DNA of 64,000 bases, from contig NC_044922.1 of the NCBI RefSeq assembly GCF_003576645.1, positions 7,400,640 to 7,464,639 on the forward strand, given 5' to 3'. Shown here in pieces: positions 9,853 to 21,869 of this stretch (positions within the stretch are counted from its first letter, which is position 1; each line of letters opens with the position of its first letter). The translations under genes and the position numbers were made by a program. The notes below the pieces were generated by a model. It was not told the DNA's origin and made no database searches. It worked only from the letters and a program-made list of their open reading frames with translations. The stretch comes from Ipomoea triloba (taxonomy: Eukaryota; Streptophyta; Magnoliopsida; Solanales; Convolvulaceae).

Positions 9853-10437
9853 TTAAGATACAGTACAGATCACATATAAGAACCCTGAAATTCTAATAGT
9901 CATATCATAGAAACTACGCACTACAAGATTCAGAATATGGGCTATACACCTCATGTGCATGTACTTAGACTTAACGGAAGTGCTACCCCAAGACACCAAC
10001 TTACTTTTGAAAAATCTCATGGCAATATCATCGGAAGAGGCATTGTCAACTGTGACAATGAAAACATTCTTTATACCCCACTCAAGTAGACAACTCTCCA
10101 ATGCCTTAGCTATATACTCTCCCCTATGAGATGAAACAGGGACAAAGGCTATGCTTTTTTTGTTGAGCTTCCATTGATCATCAATGAAATATGCAGTAAT
10201 GCACATGTAATTTATCTTCTGTACAGAGGTCCATGTGTCAGTAGTTAAGCTCACTCTTTGGGAGCTACCCGTAAAAATTTGTTTTAGGACTAATCTCTCA
10301 TTTAGGTATCTTTGAAAGATATCTCTTGAAACTGTCCACCTAGAAGAGATTTGGAACCTAGGACATGTAACTAAAATAAACCTTTTAAACCCTTGCCCCT
10401 CTACAAACCAAAAGGGCAACTCAACTATTATAATCAT
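9853..10437 (-). pseudogene. hAT transposase, catalytic-domain ORF fragment
   Basis: This is the longest open piece of the hAT pseudogene (194 codons). It includes FQRYLNERLVLKQIFTGSSQ upstream of the first conserved acidic motif TTDTWTS, and the second, VTVDNASSDD. It continues the frame that the LINE interrupts on its right. It ends at a stop shortly before a gap in similarity. Confidence 0.8.
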
Positions 10438-10472
10438 CTCACATAAAGCCTTCCTAATTAAACACCCAAGTC

Positions 10473-10739
10473 GGTGAGTGACGGTCGAAGCGGTGGTCCT
10501 TTTGGTTTACTTATTGAAGATATTAGACTTCTTTTAAATCAGTTAGATTTGGTTTCTATTCAGTTTGTAAAGAGGGAAGCAAATATGCTTGCACATACTA
10601 TAGCAAAGAAATCTTTGGATGATTCGTGTATAGGTGTGGGGGATTATTTTGACTATATCCCTCGTTTTGTTTCTTGTATTGCTTGTTTGGATTTTGCTGA
10701 GGTTTAATATATGTGGTTTTGTTGGTTTTCAAAAAAAAA
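10473..10739 (+). mobile_element. 5'-truncated LINE (L1-like) with RNase H tail
   Basis: The insert is flanked by a perfect 15-bp TSD, TTAAACACCCAAGTC, at 10458-10472 and 10740-10754, and ends in nine or ten A residues. Its ORF (stop at 10707) has the C-terminal RNase H signature of plant LINEs: LNQLDLVSIQFVKREANMLA then HTIAKKS. Truncation at the 5' end and the poly(A) tail are hallmarks of target-primed reverse transcription. It is inserted in the hAT pseudogene, opposite to that gene's direction. Confidence 0.9.
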
Positions 10740-11154
10740 TTAAACACCCAAGTCACTAATTCACCCATTCCTCCTCAGAACCCTTTGGTGCAGAGGATGA
10801 TACAACATTGAAGGTGAGCATTGATTGCCTTGTATCCTTATAATGAGGATTTTTAAAACAACCAATCATATGATTTCTTAAAGAGAAGGTGCGAAGTTTT
10901 TTTTGGCTCACATGAAAAGAGCCTTGAACAGTATAGACATCTCCCCATTAATCAACTTTCCATCCTTATCAAGGATCTTTTCAAAGATATCCCACACCTT
11001 TTGATCTAGACTCAACATCCTTCCTCTTTTTTGCAAGAACAGCAGGAGTCACCTGAGGCTGCTGAGCAAATGTCTCAGTGCCTTGGGGTTGTCCTCCATG
11101 TCCCTCCTGAGTTGTGGGTTGAGGTCCAGAACTAGGTTTAGTGAAGCTCTCCAT

Positions 11155-11580
11155 CTAAAAGGATGGGCATCAATTAATTATCAAATATTCCAACACTGCC
11201 GATTGGCAAGTATACAATAATCACTATAAACATACAAACAATTGAAAGAAATCCAAATTCAGACACAAGTTTGTGTCATTATTTATCAAGATTTCATATT
11301 TACATATTTACATTACTAGTAGTTAAAGGCATTTAACTGATTTAAGGGTCATACATCCATAAACATATCACATATTAACATTACAAGAAATCCAGATTCA
11401 GGAACTTAAATCCAGTTCATCATTATCTGGATTTTAGTTAAGGGCTTCCACCAATAAATAGAAATTTCAAGTTTCAACCTTGATAATTTCAAATTTAAGC
11501 CTTTAACTCTTTAAGGGTCATCACAATTCATAGTAGATTACATAATAATTACTATCACATAATTCCACACTGCTTTCACC
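11155..11580. other. AT-rich DNA upstream of the hAT pseudogene
   Basis: No ORF or repeat unit is recognised. By position it would be the 5' region of the minus-strand hAT gene. Confidence 0.4.
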
Positions 11581-12130
11581 ATTATATGATTTATACAGTG
11601 AACATATATCACAAATATATCACTATAGTGACAACACAGTGAACATATATCACAAATATATCACAATACAGTCATTACAGTGAACATATATCACAAATAT
11701 ATCACAGTAATGACAATACAGTGAATAAATCACACATAAAAAAATTAGGGTTTGAGATTAAAATTGCTTCCACATTAATAAATCACAATATATTAGATCT
11801 TAATCATAATATATCACAATTATATAACAATACAGTCATTACAGCGAATAAATCACCCATAAAAATTAGGGTTTGCGATTAAAATTGCTTCCACATTAAT
11901 AAATCATAATATATCAGATCTTAATCGTACTATATCGCAAATATATCACAAATATATCACATAACAGTCATTATTGTGAATAAATCACCCATAAAAAATT
12001 AGGGTTTGCAATTAAAATTGCTTCCACATTAATAAATCATAATATATAAGATCTTAATCATAATATATCACAGAACAGTCATTACAGTGAACAAATAACA
12101 AATCAAAAACTAGGGTTTGCGATTACCTAG
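11580..12130. repeat. Tandem AT-rich repeats of about 110-130 bp
   Basis: Three to four diverged units, each with a version of ATTAGGGTTTGCGATTAAAA, a TTGCTTCCACATTAATAAAT segment and runs of CATATATCACAAATATATCAC; the GGGTTTG landmark recurs near 11748, 11869, 12001 and 12112. A 24-bp duplication (AATCCCTGGAGAACAAGGGT) follows at 12150-12190. All lies upstream of the hAT reading frame. Confidence 0.75.
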
Positions 12131-12485
12131 TTTCCCCCAATAATCCCTGGAGAACAAGGGTCTAATAATCCCTGGAGAACAAGGGTCTCTATTAATAATC
12201 ACCACGATAAGGGCTTCCACCACCAACGATCACCGGATAACCGATCAATCGGATTATCGGACTCCGTTTCACCGTCTCACCGTATTGGACTAACGGACCT
12301 AGACAACAAGGCTCACCGTATCGGACTAACGGAGAGCAACAAACAATAGAGGAGAACTAGAGAAGACGACTTAGAGAGACTGAGACTTTGAGAGAGTCTC
12401 TGAGTAGAGAGAGAGAGAGGGGTAGAGAGTAGAGAGAAGTCAGAGAAGGTGTCAAGGTTAACGAGTGAACGACTGCGCAAATGAA

Positions 12486-12590
12486 TAGGGATGGCAATGT
12501 GCCCCATCCCTGCCGGGGATCTCCGTCCCCGCCTGAAACGGGGATGGAGAATTTTTTCAATTCCCCGTCGGGGACGGGGATTGATGTGTA
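12486..12590 (+). other. hAT-like terminal sequence with GC-rich subterminal repeats
   Basis: AGGGATGGCAATGTGCCCC is followed by several CGGGGA/TCCCCG words. Plant hAT elements often end in CAGGGATGGCAA-like termini followed by G/C-rich subterminal repeats. The orientation would make this the left end of an element extending right; no right end was found. Confidence 0.35.
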
Positions 12591-12599
12591 TAATTGTGA

Positions 12600-13600
12600 G
12601 TGTAAATATGAGGCTGTAAAATGTCATTCCGTTGAGGATTGAGGCTATGGCACGTAATTGTGTGAATTAAGTAATTCTAGGCACTAGAGCAATTGAATAA
12701 AATAGAATCCAAGTGAATAATAACTGAATAGAGAAATTAAAGGAAATAAATTGACTAATGAATAAATTGTATGATAAAGAAATGTGTCAGATTAGGGGTA
12801 TTGCAATCTTGATGTTCTAACAACTCAGAATTAAGGAAAGAAGGCTTAACCTAGGGATTTATGGGCAACGCACACAAGAATTCAATTCAGCTACTTTCGT
12901 AATCAGATCAATAAATAGAATTAGGCTATGATTGCCCCACTTTCGTGATGCATCAATCATAGTTTTAAACACCTAAGCATTGTAAGCCCCCAAATTACCC
13001 ATATTCTCATAGTAGGAAAAAATAGGCTGAAATTGGTAAGGCTCGAGGTCTTCACCCAACTTTCGTTATAATGAATCCGTCTCCTAAACTAGCAATCAAT
13101 TGTGGCCACCAATTAAAAAATCATAATTGAATACCTAAATATCTTTGTATTTTAAAGAATTTAAACGAGTTTGTTAATAGAGTACAAAAAATGATCATGT
13201 CACAATAATACTAGGATCAAAAGAAGTGTTGAAAAGAGAAAGAACTAAAAGTAAATTGCTATTTATAAATCAAAGATAATAAAAAAAAAAAAAGAAAAAA
13301 AAAAGTTAAGTCTATAAAATACAATAGAAGTTTCCTTTAAAAAATGGTCAATTCAAAATCAAATATTCAAATCCATAGCATGGGAACATCTGGAGTCTGG
13401 ACGTCCATGGTCGGTTCCACTCAGGAATTTCAATCCCTTTCACACCTGTCGACACATCAAAGTCTTTAGAAGTTGTTTGGCTGTCCCACAACCCACGTTT
13501 CTATGTTGTTTTAAGAATCCTTAAAGTAAAGACTGCGTGTCTGCGTACCAATTGCCAAACAAAAAATATTGTTTGTTAAGTTAATTATTAAAAGAAGAAA
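12600..13600. other. Intergenic DNA, LTR-like in part
   Basis: No ORF is supported. Phrases such as CTTTCGTGATGCATCAATC look like a decayed LTR, but no ends were found. An A-rich tract lies at 13280-13306. Confidence 0.3.
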
Positions 13601-13653
13601 AACACATATTATGTACGGAGTAAAATTCCTTCTCCTTGAAGGTTTCAATGCCT

Positions 13654-13790
13654 CTATAGTCTATAAAGCCCCATTCTCATTTTCAGTCTTCCCATCGTCA
13701 CAGTTCACAATTGCTTAAAACAGTGTTTTACGTCCTGTCCTCCAAAGCTTCATTCTTTCTGCAGTTGCACTTCCACCATCTCGATCTCTG
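13654..13790 (+). promoter_or_regulatory. Core promoter and 5' UTR exon of the HAD-family gene
   Basis: A TATA box (CTATAAAG at 13661-13668) lies about 30 bp ahead of a pyrimidine-rich leader. The leader seems to end at 13790 with a GTAATT donor. The likely acceptor, TTATTAG, ends at 14852, six bases before the start codon, giving a 5' UTR intron of about 1.06 kb. Leader introns are common in plant housekeeping genes. The transcription start itself is inferred. Confidence 0.55.
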
Positions 13791-14858
13791 GTAATTGCTC
13801 TTTGCCTTCTATGCTTCAATGGGGATTCATTGCCTTTCTCCCTTTTCTTTTTGTGGGTAGTTAAGGGGACTGATTCTTGCCGGTTCTTGCACAGTTGTGT
13901 TTGTCAGTATTTCTTGACAACGTTGGTCGAATTTTTTTGCGTCTATAATGATACGTTGGGGGTGCTAGCTAAATAACTATTAGCTGATTAGATTAGTGAA
14001 TTGACTAGTTGATAGTATTAGCTTATTGTGGGAAGATATTTGGTAAGTTAGATTACATGTAAAATAATTTTTTTTAAAAATTAATAGAAAAAGTTACTTA
14101 AACTTTTTGAATTTTAACATTTTAGAAAAATAAGTTGTTACAAAAAAACTAATTAATCAAACACTTATATTGATTGTTTAATCAAGTCAAACATCTAATA
14201 GTGGTCAAATAAGGCAAAATTAGTTCATAAACTAAGCCGTTATAATAGTGGTCAAATAAGGTAAAATTATCTGATAAGCTAACTATGTTACCGCTAAATT
14301 GTGTCAAAATTGACAGTAGTTTGTGTTTTTGTTGCCTTTTACCCTCACCTATGTGATCTCTTTGTGTATGCTTCTGACCTGTGGGGTTTGAACATTTTGT
14401 GATCTGTTTGAACCTTCTTGTGATTGCAATCAAAAGGAAATTAAGAATAAATAAGAAATATCAATTTTGCATATGGACATTTTGTGCATTGGAGATGAAT
14501 CAGTCCATTTCTAATCTCCTGCTGTTGACTAAATTGAAGATGTTGGTGGGTTGAGCAAATTAAAACAAATTGGGAATGGTTTCTTTTGAATTTTGATGGT
14601 TAGAAATTATTATGATGGGGGTTCCTAATAATGAGGATAAAGTTTTGGTTTTTATGACCCAAATTTGAAGTCCATGGTTTGTTATTAATAGTTCTGCATC
14701 TGTGGCTACTATTTTCATGTCATGTATGCCTTCAAATCTTTTCTAACTCAATGGCTTTCTGAGTTTTATACATTATGCCCGTGATCGAGCATTGTTTGTG
14801 CTCCTATATATAATTATATATATTCACATTTGTATACCATCTATCTTATTAGGCCAAA

Positions 14859-16697
14859 ATGGAGTATGAAGATCAAGTTCATGAGCCAAAATACAACTGC
14901 CTTCTTTTCGGTGAGGCGTTATTATATATGTCGTGCTTGTTCAAACAAAGAGGCTTTTTTCAATTGTCTTATAAAACGAATGAATGTTTGTGAATTTTCA
15001 GATGTTGATGATACGCTCTATCCCTATAGTTCTGGTGTATCAGCACAGTGCACCCGGAACATTAATGGTAATTATTCATAAAAGTTTGATTCATCATGTT
15101 CATGTTCGTGTTCCAGATTTATTTGTATGATTTCTAGATTATCATCTGATTAGTCCCTCTGGATTTTAGAATATATGATTTCTAGATTATCATCTGATAA
15201 GTCCCTCTGGATTTTAGAATATATGATTCAAACTCTAGGCATTGAAGAGATCAAAGTTCCAGAAATGTGCGTGCAACTGTACAAGGATTATGGAACAACA
15301 ATGGCTGGCCTGAGGGTATGGTATCTGTTATTGCAATTTTGCAATTTAATTTCCACGATTAGGACTTCGAGAAACTTGATTTTTGATGTTGCCTTTACCT
15401 ATTTCCAGGCAATGGACTACGACTTTGATTATGATGATTACCATAGGTACCTACCCGTTTCCTTCTTTATTTACACAGATGCTGTCATATTGTCTTAAAT
15501 AGTTAATCGGGGTGCATGGGATCTTACATCTTTCTTCACAGTTATGTGCACGGGAGATTGCCTTATGACATATTAAAGCCTGACCCCGTTCTTAGGAATC
15601 TTTTGCAGAGCTTGCCTCTCCGAAAAGTTGTAAGTTTCTTGCTTTATATACCGGGAATTAGTATTGCTGCAATGCTTTGCTTATTAATTGATGGAATCCT
15701 TGGAATATGAATGTGTCAACAGATATTCTCAAATGCAAATGACGCCCACGTAGCAAAAGTTCTGAACATCTTGGGATTAGAGGACTGCTTTGAAGAGATT
15801 ATAACGTTTGAGAGTTTGAACCCTAAGCACAATAGCAATGAATCTGAGAGGGATAGTGGTAAGTTGAAGAAATATGAGCAAGATTCTACTTCTTTAACTC
15901 TTAAACATCCAACTATGTTGACTGTTTATCGCGATTTTATGCCTTCCCTTCCCAGAAATCCCGAAGACACCAATTGTTTGCAAACCATTTGAAGAAGCTT
16001 TTGAACAAGCCTTTAAAATTGCTGGAATTGAACCTAAAAAGACGGTATGACTTGACACATTCATAGTCAATTAGAAACATAAGAAAATTTTCAATCTTTT
16101 GTCAATCACTCTATCACATCTAACGTTTTTACTTTTATCTTTCTTCAGCTGTTCTTCGATGACTCCATTCGTAATCTACAGACTGCTAAACATATGGGCC
16201 TCGGCACTGTGTGGGTAGGTCGCCTAATTCAACTTGGTTTGGACAAAATTAAATTGTTAGGATCAAGTGCTTACCATTAAGCCAAAAGATGTAGTTAGTG
16301 GCGCCAGCTCTAATACCACTTGTTATCAAGCGCTTACTACTATGTCAAAAGTTATACCTAGTAGCGAAATGACAACTTTATTTCCTTATAGACCACCATC
16401 ACATTTTCGAGAGGTAAGGTGTTGGATTTGGCCTTTCACTGGCCTCCGCCTAACAAGTCCCCTAACCACTAATTGATGGATTTGGCCTTTTACCGGCCTA
16501 CCCCCAACACAAACCTGTAATATAAGCTAAAATTTCTGTTATTTCGATAGGTGGGTGCCGCGAATAGCACAGTAGGCATTGATTATGCTCTAGAGAGCAT
16601 TCACAACATGAAGGAAGCAATACCAGAGATATGGGAAGCTGTTCACAACTCAGATGTTCACTATCCTGAGAAGACTCCAATTGCAGTCATATCTTAG
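14859..16697 (+). CDS. HAD-superfamily pyrimidine 5'-nucleotidase-like protein (259 aa, nine coding exons)
   Basis: Exons by inspection: 14859-14910, 15002-15067, 15218-15315, 15409-15446, 15542-15629, 15723-15858, 15956-16044, 16149-16214 and 16551-16697. They total 780 nt, exactly 260 codons including the stop, and every intron has GT...AG ends. The protein shows all HAD motifs: motif I DVDDTLYP (residues 18-25, nucleophile D18), motif II FSNAN, the motif III Lys in CKPFEEAFE, and motif IV FFDDSIRN. Family hallmarks KDYGTTMAG, VHGRLPYD and DYALESIHN are present. It matches the plant relatives of yeast SDT1/YKL033-type pyrimidine 5'-nucleotidases, soluble Mg-dependent phosphatases acting on nucleoside monophosphates. 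The substrate here is inferred from the family. No broken residues are seen, so it is probably functional. The third exon has two possible starts because of a 48-bp duplication. Confidence 0.88.
15127..15222 (+). repeat. 48-bp tandem duplication spanning a splice acceptor
   Basis: The block beginning ATGATTTCTAGATTATCATC occurs at 15127 and 15175 with one difference (GATTAG versus GATAAG). Each copy carries the acceptor GGATTTTAG followed by AATATATG. Using the first acceptor (exon start 15170) instead of the second (15218) would add 16 codons in frame without a stop. Confidence 0.9.
16262..16510 (-). mobile_element. TRIM-like retroelement fragment in the last intron
   Basis: The minus strand holds TGGTATTAGAGC (16307-16318), a near match to the tRNA-Met PBS, then GGCGCC. 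On either side are diverged copies of ATCAAGTGCTTACCATTAAG (16262 and about 16325). Further right GGATTTGGCCTTT occurs twice. Together they suggest a small decayed retroelement in intron 8. Ends and TSD were not resolved. Confidence 0.4.
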
Positions 16698-17000
16698 ATT
16701 TAGTTTTATACTTAGCTTTATTCACTGAAAAACAGATGAACTGTTTTCCTTTTTTACGAGTAACTTTTGTTCTTTTTTTGTAAATTGCCCCTTCATATTT
16801 GTGCACAAAGGATAAATCAGAATTACCCCTCAGCTATATTACTGTGCATTTCATGTGAAGACTAGTAAATGCTTGTAAGCAGGTGCCTAGGAATGCAGGT
16901 TGGATTATTATTTTGTAAGAATTGTAAGGTTGTAAGAACTGCAATAAATCTGAATTTTCTTGGCCATGGCAATGTATTGTACACTTCTGTTGTTTCACTA
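16698..17000 (+). terminator. 3' UTR and polyadenylation region of the HAD-family gene
   Basis: AT-rich sequence follows the stop, with AATAAA at 16943-16948 and T-rich tracts before it. The exact cleavage site is unknown. Confidence 0.5.
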
Positions 17001-17133
17001 GTTTCTTGTGCCAACATTCTAATAGCAATCATCATATTTTGATGAGTCATGAAGGAAACCTGCAGTTACTCGTTGCTTCACCAATTTAGCTAGAGTTACC
17101 ATAATTATGTCATTTGACACTTGAAAATGACAT

Positions 17134-17195
17134 TAAAATAGACAAAAATACAAAATAAAACCATCTAGACAAAAATACAAAATAAAACCATCTCC
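17134..17195. repeat. About 30-bp tandem duplication
   Basis: The segment TAGACAAAAATACAAAATAA and following bases occurs twice in a row. It may be the end of a small MITE-like element (CCATCTCCAACCCAATG follows); not resolved further. Confidence 0.6.
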
Positions 17196-17712
17196 AACCC
17201 AATGACAAAATACTATTTTCCCAAATATTTGGCGTTTTCGCCTCCAATGGAGACGCAACAACAAAAGTTTGTCGATGGTGAATAGTGATGCACCAAATAT
17301 GGCACAACATTGTTCATCTTCGCCATTCTTATTTAATTTTTTTTATTCTTATTTTTCTCTTGATTTATTTGTTAATTTCTTTTGTATCCTTTATTTTGTT
17401 TTTATATATTTGTATACTTTGTTAAATACTTAAACATAAATTGTGTATTATTAAAAATGAATTATATCATTTAAAAGATCTTATCAAAACGATTAAAATA
17501 AGACTAATATCGAATATAGATTAATTAAAAATTTAATTACATAAAACATAATTTTAACAAAAATAAAATGATTACATCCAAATAAAATTTGGTATAAAAA
17601 TAATTAAAATATTCATGTTGAAGGGATATTTGATATAAATTTTCGTGTTTTGGACTCCAAGGGAATAAATTTTCTGTCTAAGAATGGATTGTGGGTATTA
17701 TTATAAATAAAA

Positions 17713-17750
17713 CTAGTGTTAATGTGTTATGCATGTGCAATGCACGGAAT
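17713..17750 (-). mobile_element. Helitron-type 3' terminus, minus orientation
   Basis: On the minus strand the sequence reads CCGTGCATTGCAC, a short hairpin, then about 20 bases, then CTAG followed by host T. Helitrons end in a hairpin plus CTRR and insert between A and T. The body would extend to the right; its 5' end was not identified. Confidence 0.5.
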
Positions 17751-18323
17751 AATTTTTGTTATTATGAATTTAAATTTTTTAAAAATAAAAAATGAAAAAA
17801 AATATTAAAATATACAGTATAATAATATAGTTAGACTTTTATATGTTTTTAAAAAATATTATCTATTTTTTTATAGCATACAAAATTAAAATTAAAATTA
17901 AAATTTTGTATGGTTAATATCATCTCTAATCATAAACATACATACATACATATATATATATAATTCTAAGAATATGAATAATAACTAAGAGAATTATACT
18001 TAGAAATCAAATAAAAATGTAAATTTTAAATTTTTATGAGTACGTTTAAAATCTAATCGGACGCATTTCCTTATATGATTGTATAATACATTAATATAAA
18101 CATAATATTTATTAATATGTATATAAGAAAATTCTATAATATAATTTTATTAATTATAAGTTATATTGATAGATTTATAATAAAAAAAATTACATTTAGA
18201 AATTTAAAAAATTCTGATTAAATTTTGTATATTAACCTATATATATAATAATAATAATAATAATAGAAGTGTCTAGCCAAATTTTCCCGCCCAAATTCAA
18301 TGTCATTTTTGTAATATCAAATA
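17750..18323. other. AT-rich intergenic sequence
   Basis: No gene is seen. Words such as GAAGTGTCTAGCCAAATTTTC near 18264 also occur near 57900 on the other strand, so part belongs to a dispersed Helitron-like end family. Confidence 0.4.
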
Positions 18324-18524
18324 TCTATACTATATATAAAAGCATTATCCTCCTTCCAAACTGTCCCGCCCAAAGTTAATGGCATTATGGTAAAATCAGT
18401 TATTTTATTTATTTATTAATTTATTTATTAATTATTAATTTTTTAATTAATTTATTAATTATCCACCCGTTCGTGCCTATTATGGTTAAATGTTGGTGAT
18501 TGAATAATTAGATTTATTAATTAT

Positions 18525-18525
<1 letters not shown>

Positions 18526-18578
<53 letters not shown>
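18526..18578. repeat. (TA)n microsatellite
   Basis: An uninterrupted TA run of about 53 bp. Confidence 0.95.
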
Positions 18579-18581
<3 letters not shown>

Positions 18582-18746
18582 CCTATAATACTATTATGGT
18601 TAGATGTTAAATAGGTAATATAATATGGTAATATTAATTGGTGATTGAATAATTGATGATATAATTGGTGTGATATAATTGGTGTGATATATTTGGTGAT
18701 ATATTTGTAATATATGTAATAGTATAAATAGAGCATTCTGGTTGAC

Positions 18747-21652
18747 TGTAACACCCCAATTTTCAACTCTTACATTTATTACAAAATCCGTAATAAAACG
18801 CTGCGGAAGCTTACATCTTATCAGCAGAAAACTGGGTGCTACCGCCACACCTAGAGTGAATTCTATCACCTCTTTGACAACCTCTACTCTAAGTGCACAG
18901 GCTAAACTTACAACATCAATATACAACATCAACATCAAACTTAATACATATGGAAATAATTCTTCTAGGGTGTCTATTCTAGGATAGAGTAGACCTCAAC
19001 CTGTACCTCCATCCTATTCAGAGCTCATCGGGCTACAAGGGCCCACGCTACACTACATCTGATAAGGAAAACACATCGAAGTGTAGTTAGCACGACGGCT
19101 AAGTAAGGGAATCCGTTGTCACTTAAAAGTAGACAAAGGTTTGAAAACATAAATACTTTGGAAGTTCGTAAAGTTTTTACCCATGATTTGAAAATCTACC
19201 TGCAACCAAATGATTCATAGATAGTATAGTAGCGTATACACGTTAAATCATGTAAAGCTTTTCTCAAATAAGAATAATGGCATAACTGCCGCTCAAAATC
19301 ATTTTCATGTCTTTCAGACGAATTTGCAAACCTTCTCATTTCCAGGAATTTCATCATTTTCACGATACACGCGTGAATTTTCACAACCATACTTGACATC
19401 TTCACAATATCCCATTTCTCAGACATCACTCGACTAGTTTCTTGGAACTAGTATCACATATCTCATCATAGTCATTGATTCAACCATTACTTGTGAAAAC
19501 TCGACTTAGTTTCATTTCAAAGTATGAGGCCTTATAGGAAATGTTGAATATTCCTTGTCGTTGACCGATTGAACCTGGAACATGGGCTTGCGGTCATTAC
19601 CCAAGTTCTCTTCTCGGTCCCTTGGACGATGGTTCATTAGAATGGCCCCTAGTGTGGCTCCGCCTAGGTCCATTAAAATGACACCAACCCGGAGACGACG
19701 GAGTCAATACGCTTAAGTGTGCACACCCCCACAGTCTAGCCATACATGAGTGACGTAGAGACTCGGCGAATAGACTTCGCCCAAGTACGAATACAACCGT
19801 ACATATCTCAATGACAACCTTCGGTAATTATAGCCCGAGGTAAAAGACAACAAGGTCCTCGTAACTCCTTAAAACTAAGGTTTTATTCATTTTAACATCA
19901 TTTTCTCATCATTCCAGTAAGGTACACACTCACTAAAAATGGTATTTTCCTTTTTAAAATAAGGTTTTGACAACCTGCATACCAAAATAGCATATGTTTT
20001 TCAACGTAAGTTTTCATAAACATTTTTAGTAGCCAAGGGCTTTTCAAGCATAGCTCAAGTACGAGCAAAATTTGGAAGAAAACACAATTGAGAAAATACT
20101 GAACACAAGCTGGTCACTCATCGGATACTTATATATTTTCTACTAACACTACATATATCCATTCCCAATACTTATTCCTTATCATGAATCTCAGTTCATC
20201 TTACAATCCAATCATCATCGGTGATCCATAATCATGGTTCCACCATTAATTAATAATAGATAGTCGTCCTTGTCACTATCGTCATCAACAACTTTCACTA
20301 TCATCAACACCATTATAACTTAAGGAAATCACACATCTATAATCGATACTTAGTCACCCATAATCCAACAATTAACCTTAATCACTCTTAAGCATTAATT
20401 ATTATCATTAGTAACTACTAACCTTGTAATCCATCATCGACGACAAGTCAACAACATTATAACATCATTATCAAGTCCTCGAAAGCATTAACACCATTAT
20501 TAACCATAATCCATAATTATCCATTAATCTAAACCATTAATTCATAATTACCAATTCATAACTCATGTACCATAATTATAGCATTATATATCACCACCAT
20601 AATTACAATTCACCTTCTTAGATCAACAACATAATGACATCACCATCATCAATAACGTTATCCATCATTCCATCATCCTGATTTAATTCCATCATTGATC
20701 CAATCTTTAATCATAATCCTTATAAGCTCATAATCTTCATAACTTTCCTTATTTATTAATAAGAATAATAGTTCCTAATCACCATTTTAATCACTAATCA
20801 CCACCCTTAACCATAATTCATAATTGATTTCCACCTTAAATCAATAAACCATAACCCATATGCATAATTACCCTCATTAGTCTTAACCCATCAATATTGT
20901 AATCCTTACTTATTATGATGCCCATAACTCATATTTAGTCCACAATTTCTCACCTTCAACCACTTACCCATCTATACTTAACATAAATCTTTAGTCCTTA
21001 GTCCAACATTATCCTCATCACTAGGCTTCAACGTAAACCAAATCACCATAATTAATCATTAAGTACTCTTAATCATCACCTTAATCCACCATCATTAATT
21101 AAAAAAATTCATTATTGTCCATAAATCACCATTAAACTTTAAGTACCCCTTAAATCCATCGTTAATATACTCATAAGCTATTAATCATCCAAGAACCACC
21201 ATCTCATAATCTATTTGCCAACATCCATATTCATAACAACTTTAACAACACCATTAATGAGAACTCACCAACACAACATTTTGTACATATATATTATGTA
21301 AAATACAATTACATATATATTATACATACCACATGTACATAACAATTTTACTTAGATCTCATCATATTTCAACCAAACAATCAATTATCCAATTTCAAGT
21401 GACTAAACCGACTTAAGGGATTCCTTACCTTCCGGGAGTGTACTAATACCGTAGGATGAATCTTGAGTCTTTTCCCCAAATTTCACCTTAAAACCCTAAG
21501 ATTCCACCAACAACATCATGTTCTATGAGGAAAAATAAAGCTATTTACCGAATATAATTGAAGTTTTACCGAATAGTTTGAGAGATCTATGAAGAACTTG
21601 GCTATGGAAGCTAGCTTTAATGGAGGAAAAATGGTGAAGATCACTCTATATA

Positions 21653-21696
<44 letters not shown>

Positions 21697-21786
21697 ACGA
21701 AATTGGAAGAGAATGAAGAAATGAAATGTCTTCATTTGATTCCTATCACATATATATATATATATATATACGTGATATCATATATA

Positions 21787-21817
<31 letters not shown>

Positions 21818-21837
21818 TATGGGATGCTTATCCATTC

Positions 21838-21869
<32 letters not shown>

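Larger units (their letters stand above)
9487..11154 (-). pseudogene. hAT-superfamily transposase pseudogene
   Basis: Reads leftward from an ATG at 11154 (MESFTKPSSGPQPTTQ). Near 10800-10900 are remains of a BED-type zinc finger (LRNHMIGCLKNPHYKDTRQS). A clean 194-codon stretch at 10437-9853 carries the hAT catalytic-domain motifs TTDTWTS, VTVDNASSDD and the MRCIAHILNLVV block. A last segment at 9744-9487 has KSYLEKLLATLNGLLDDY. In-frame stops near 10900, a LINE insertion at 10473-10739, and loss of the C-terminal dimerisation region make it non-functional. It resembles the RICESLEEPER/DAYSLEEPER type. Intact proteins of this type are usually 600-700 aa. Confidence 0.85.

Noticed and set aside
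12313..12627. 104-aa minus-strand ORF near GA-rich DNA
   Set aside because: Its composition follows the GA/CT-rich tract and the GC-rich subterminal repeat; no domain.
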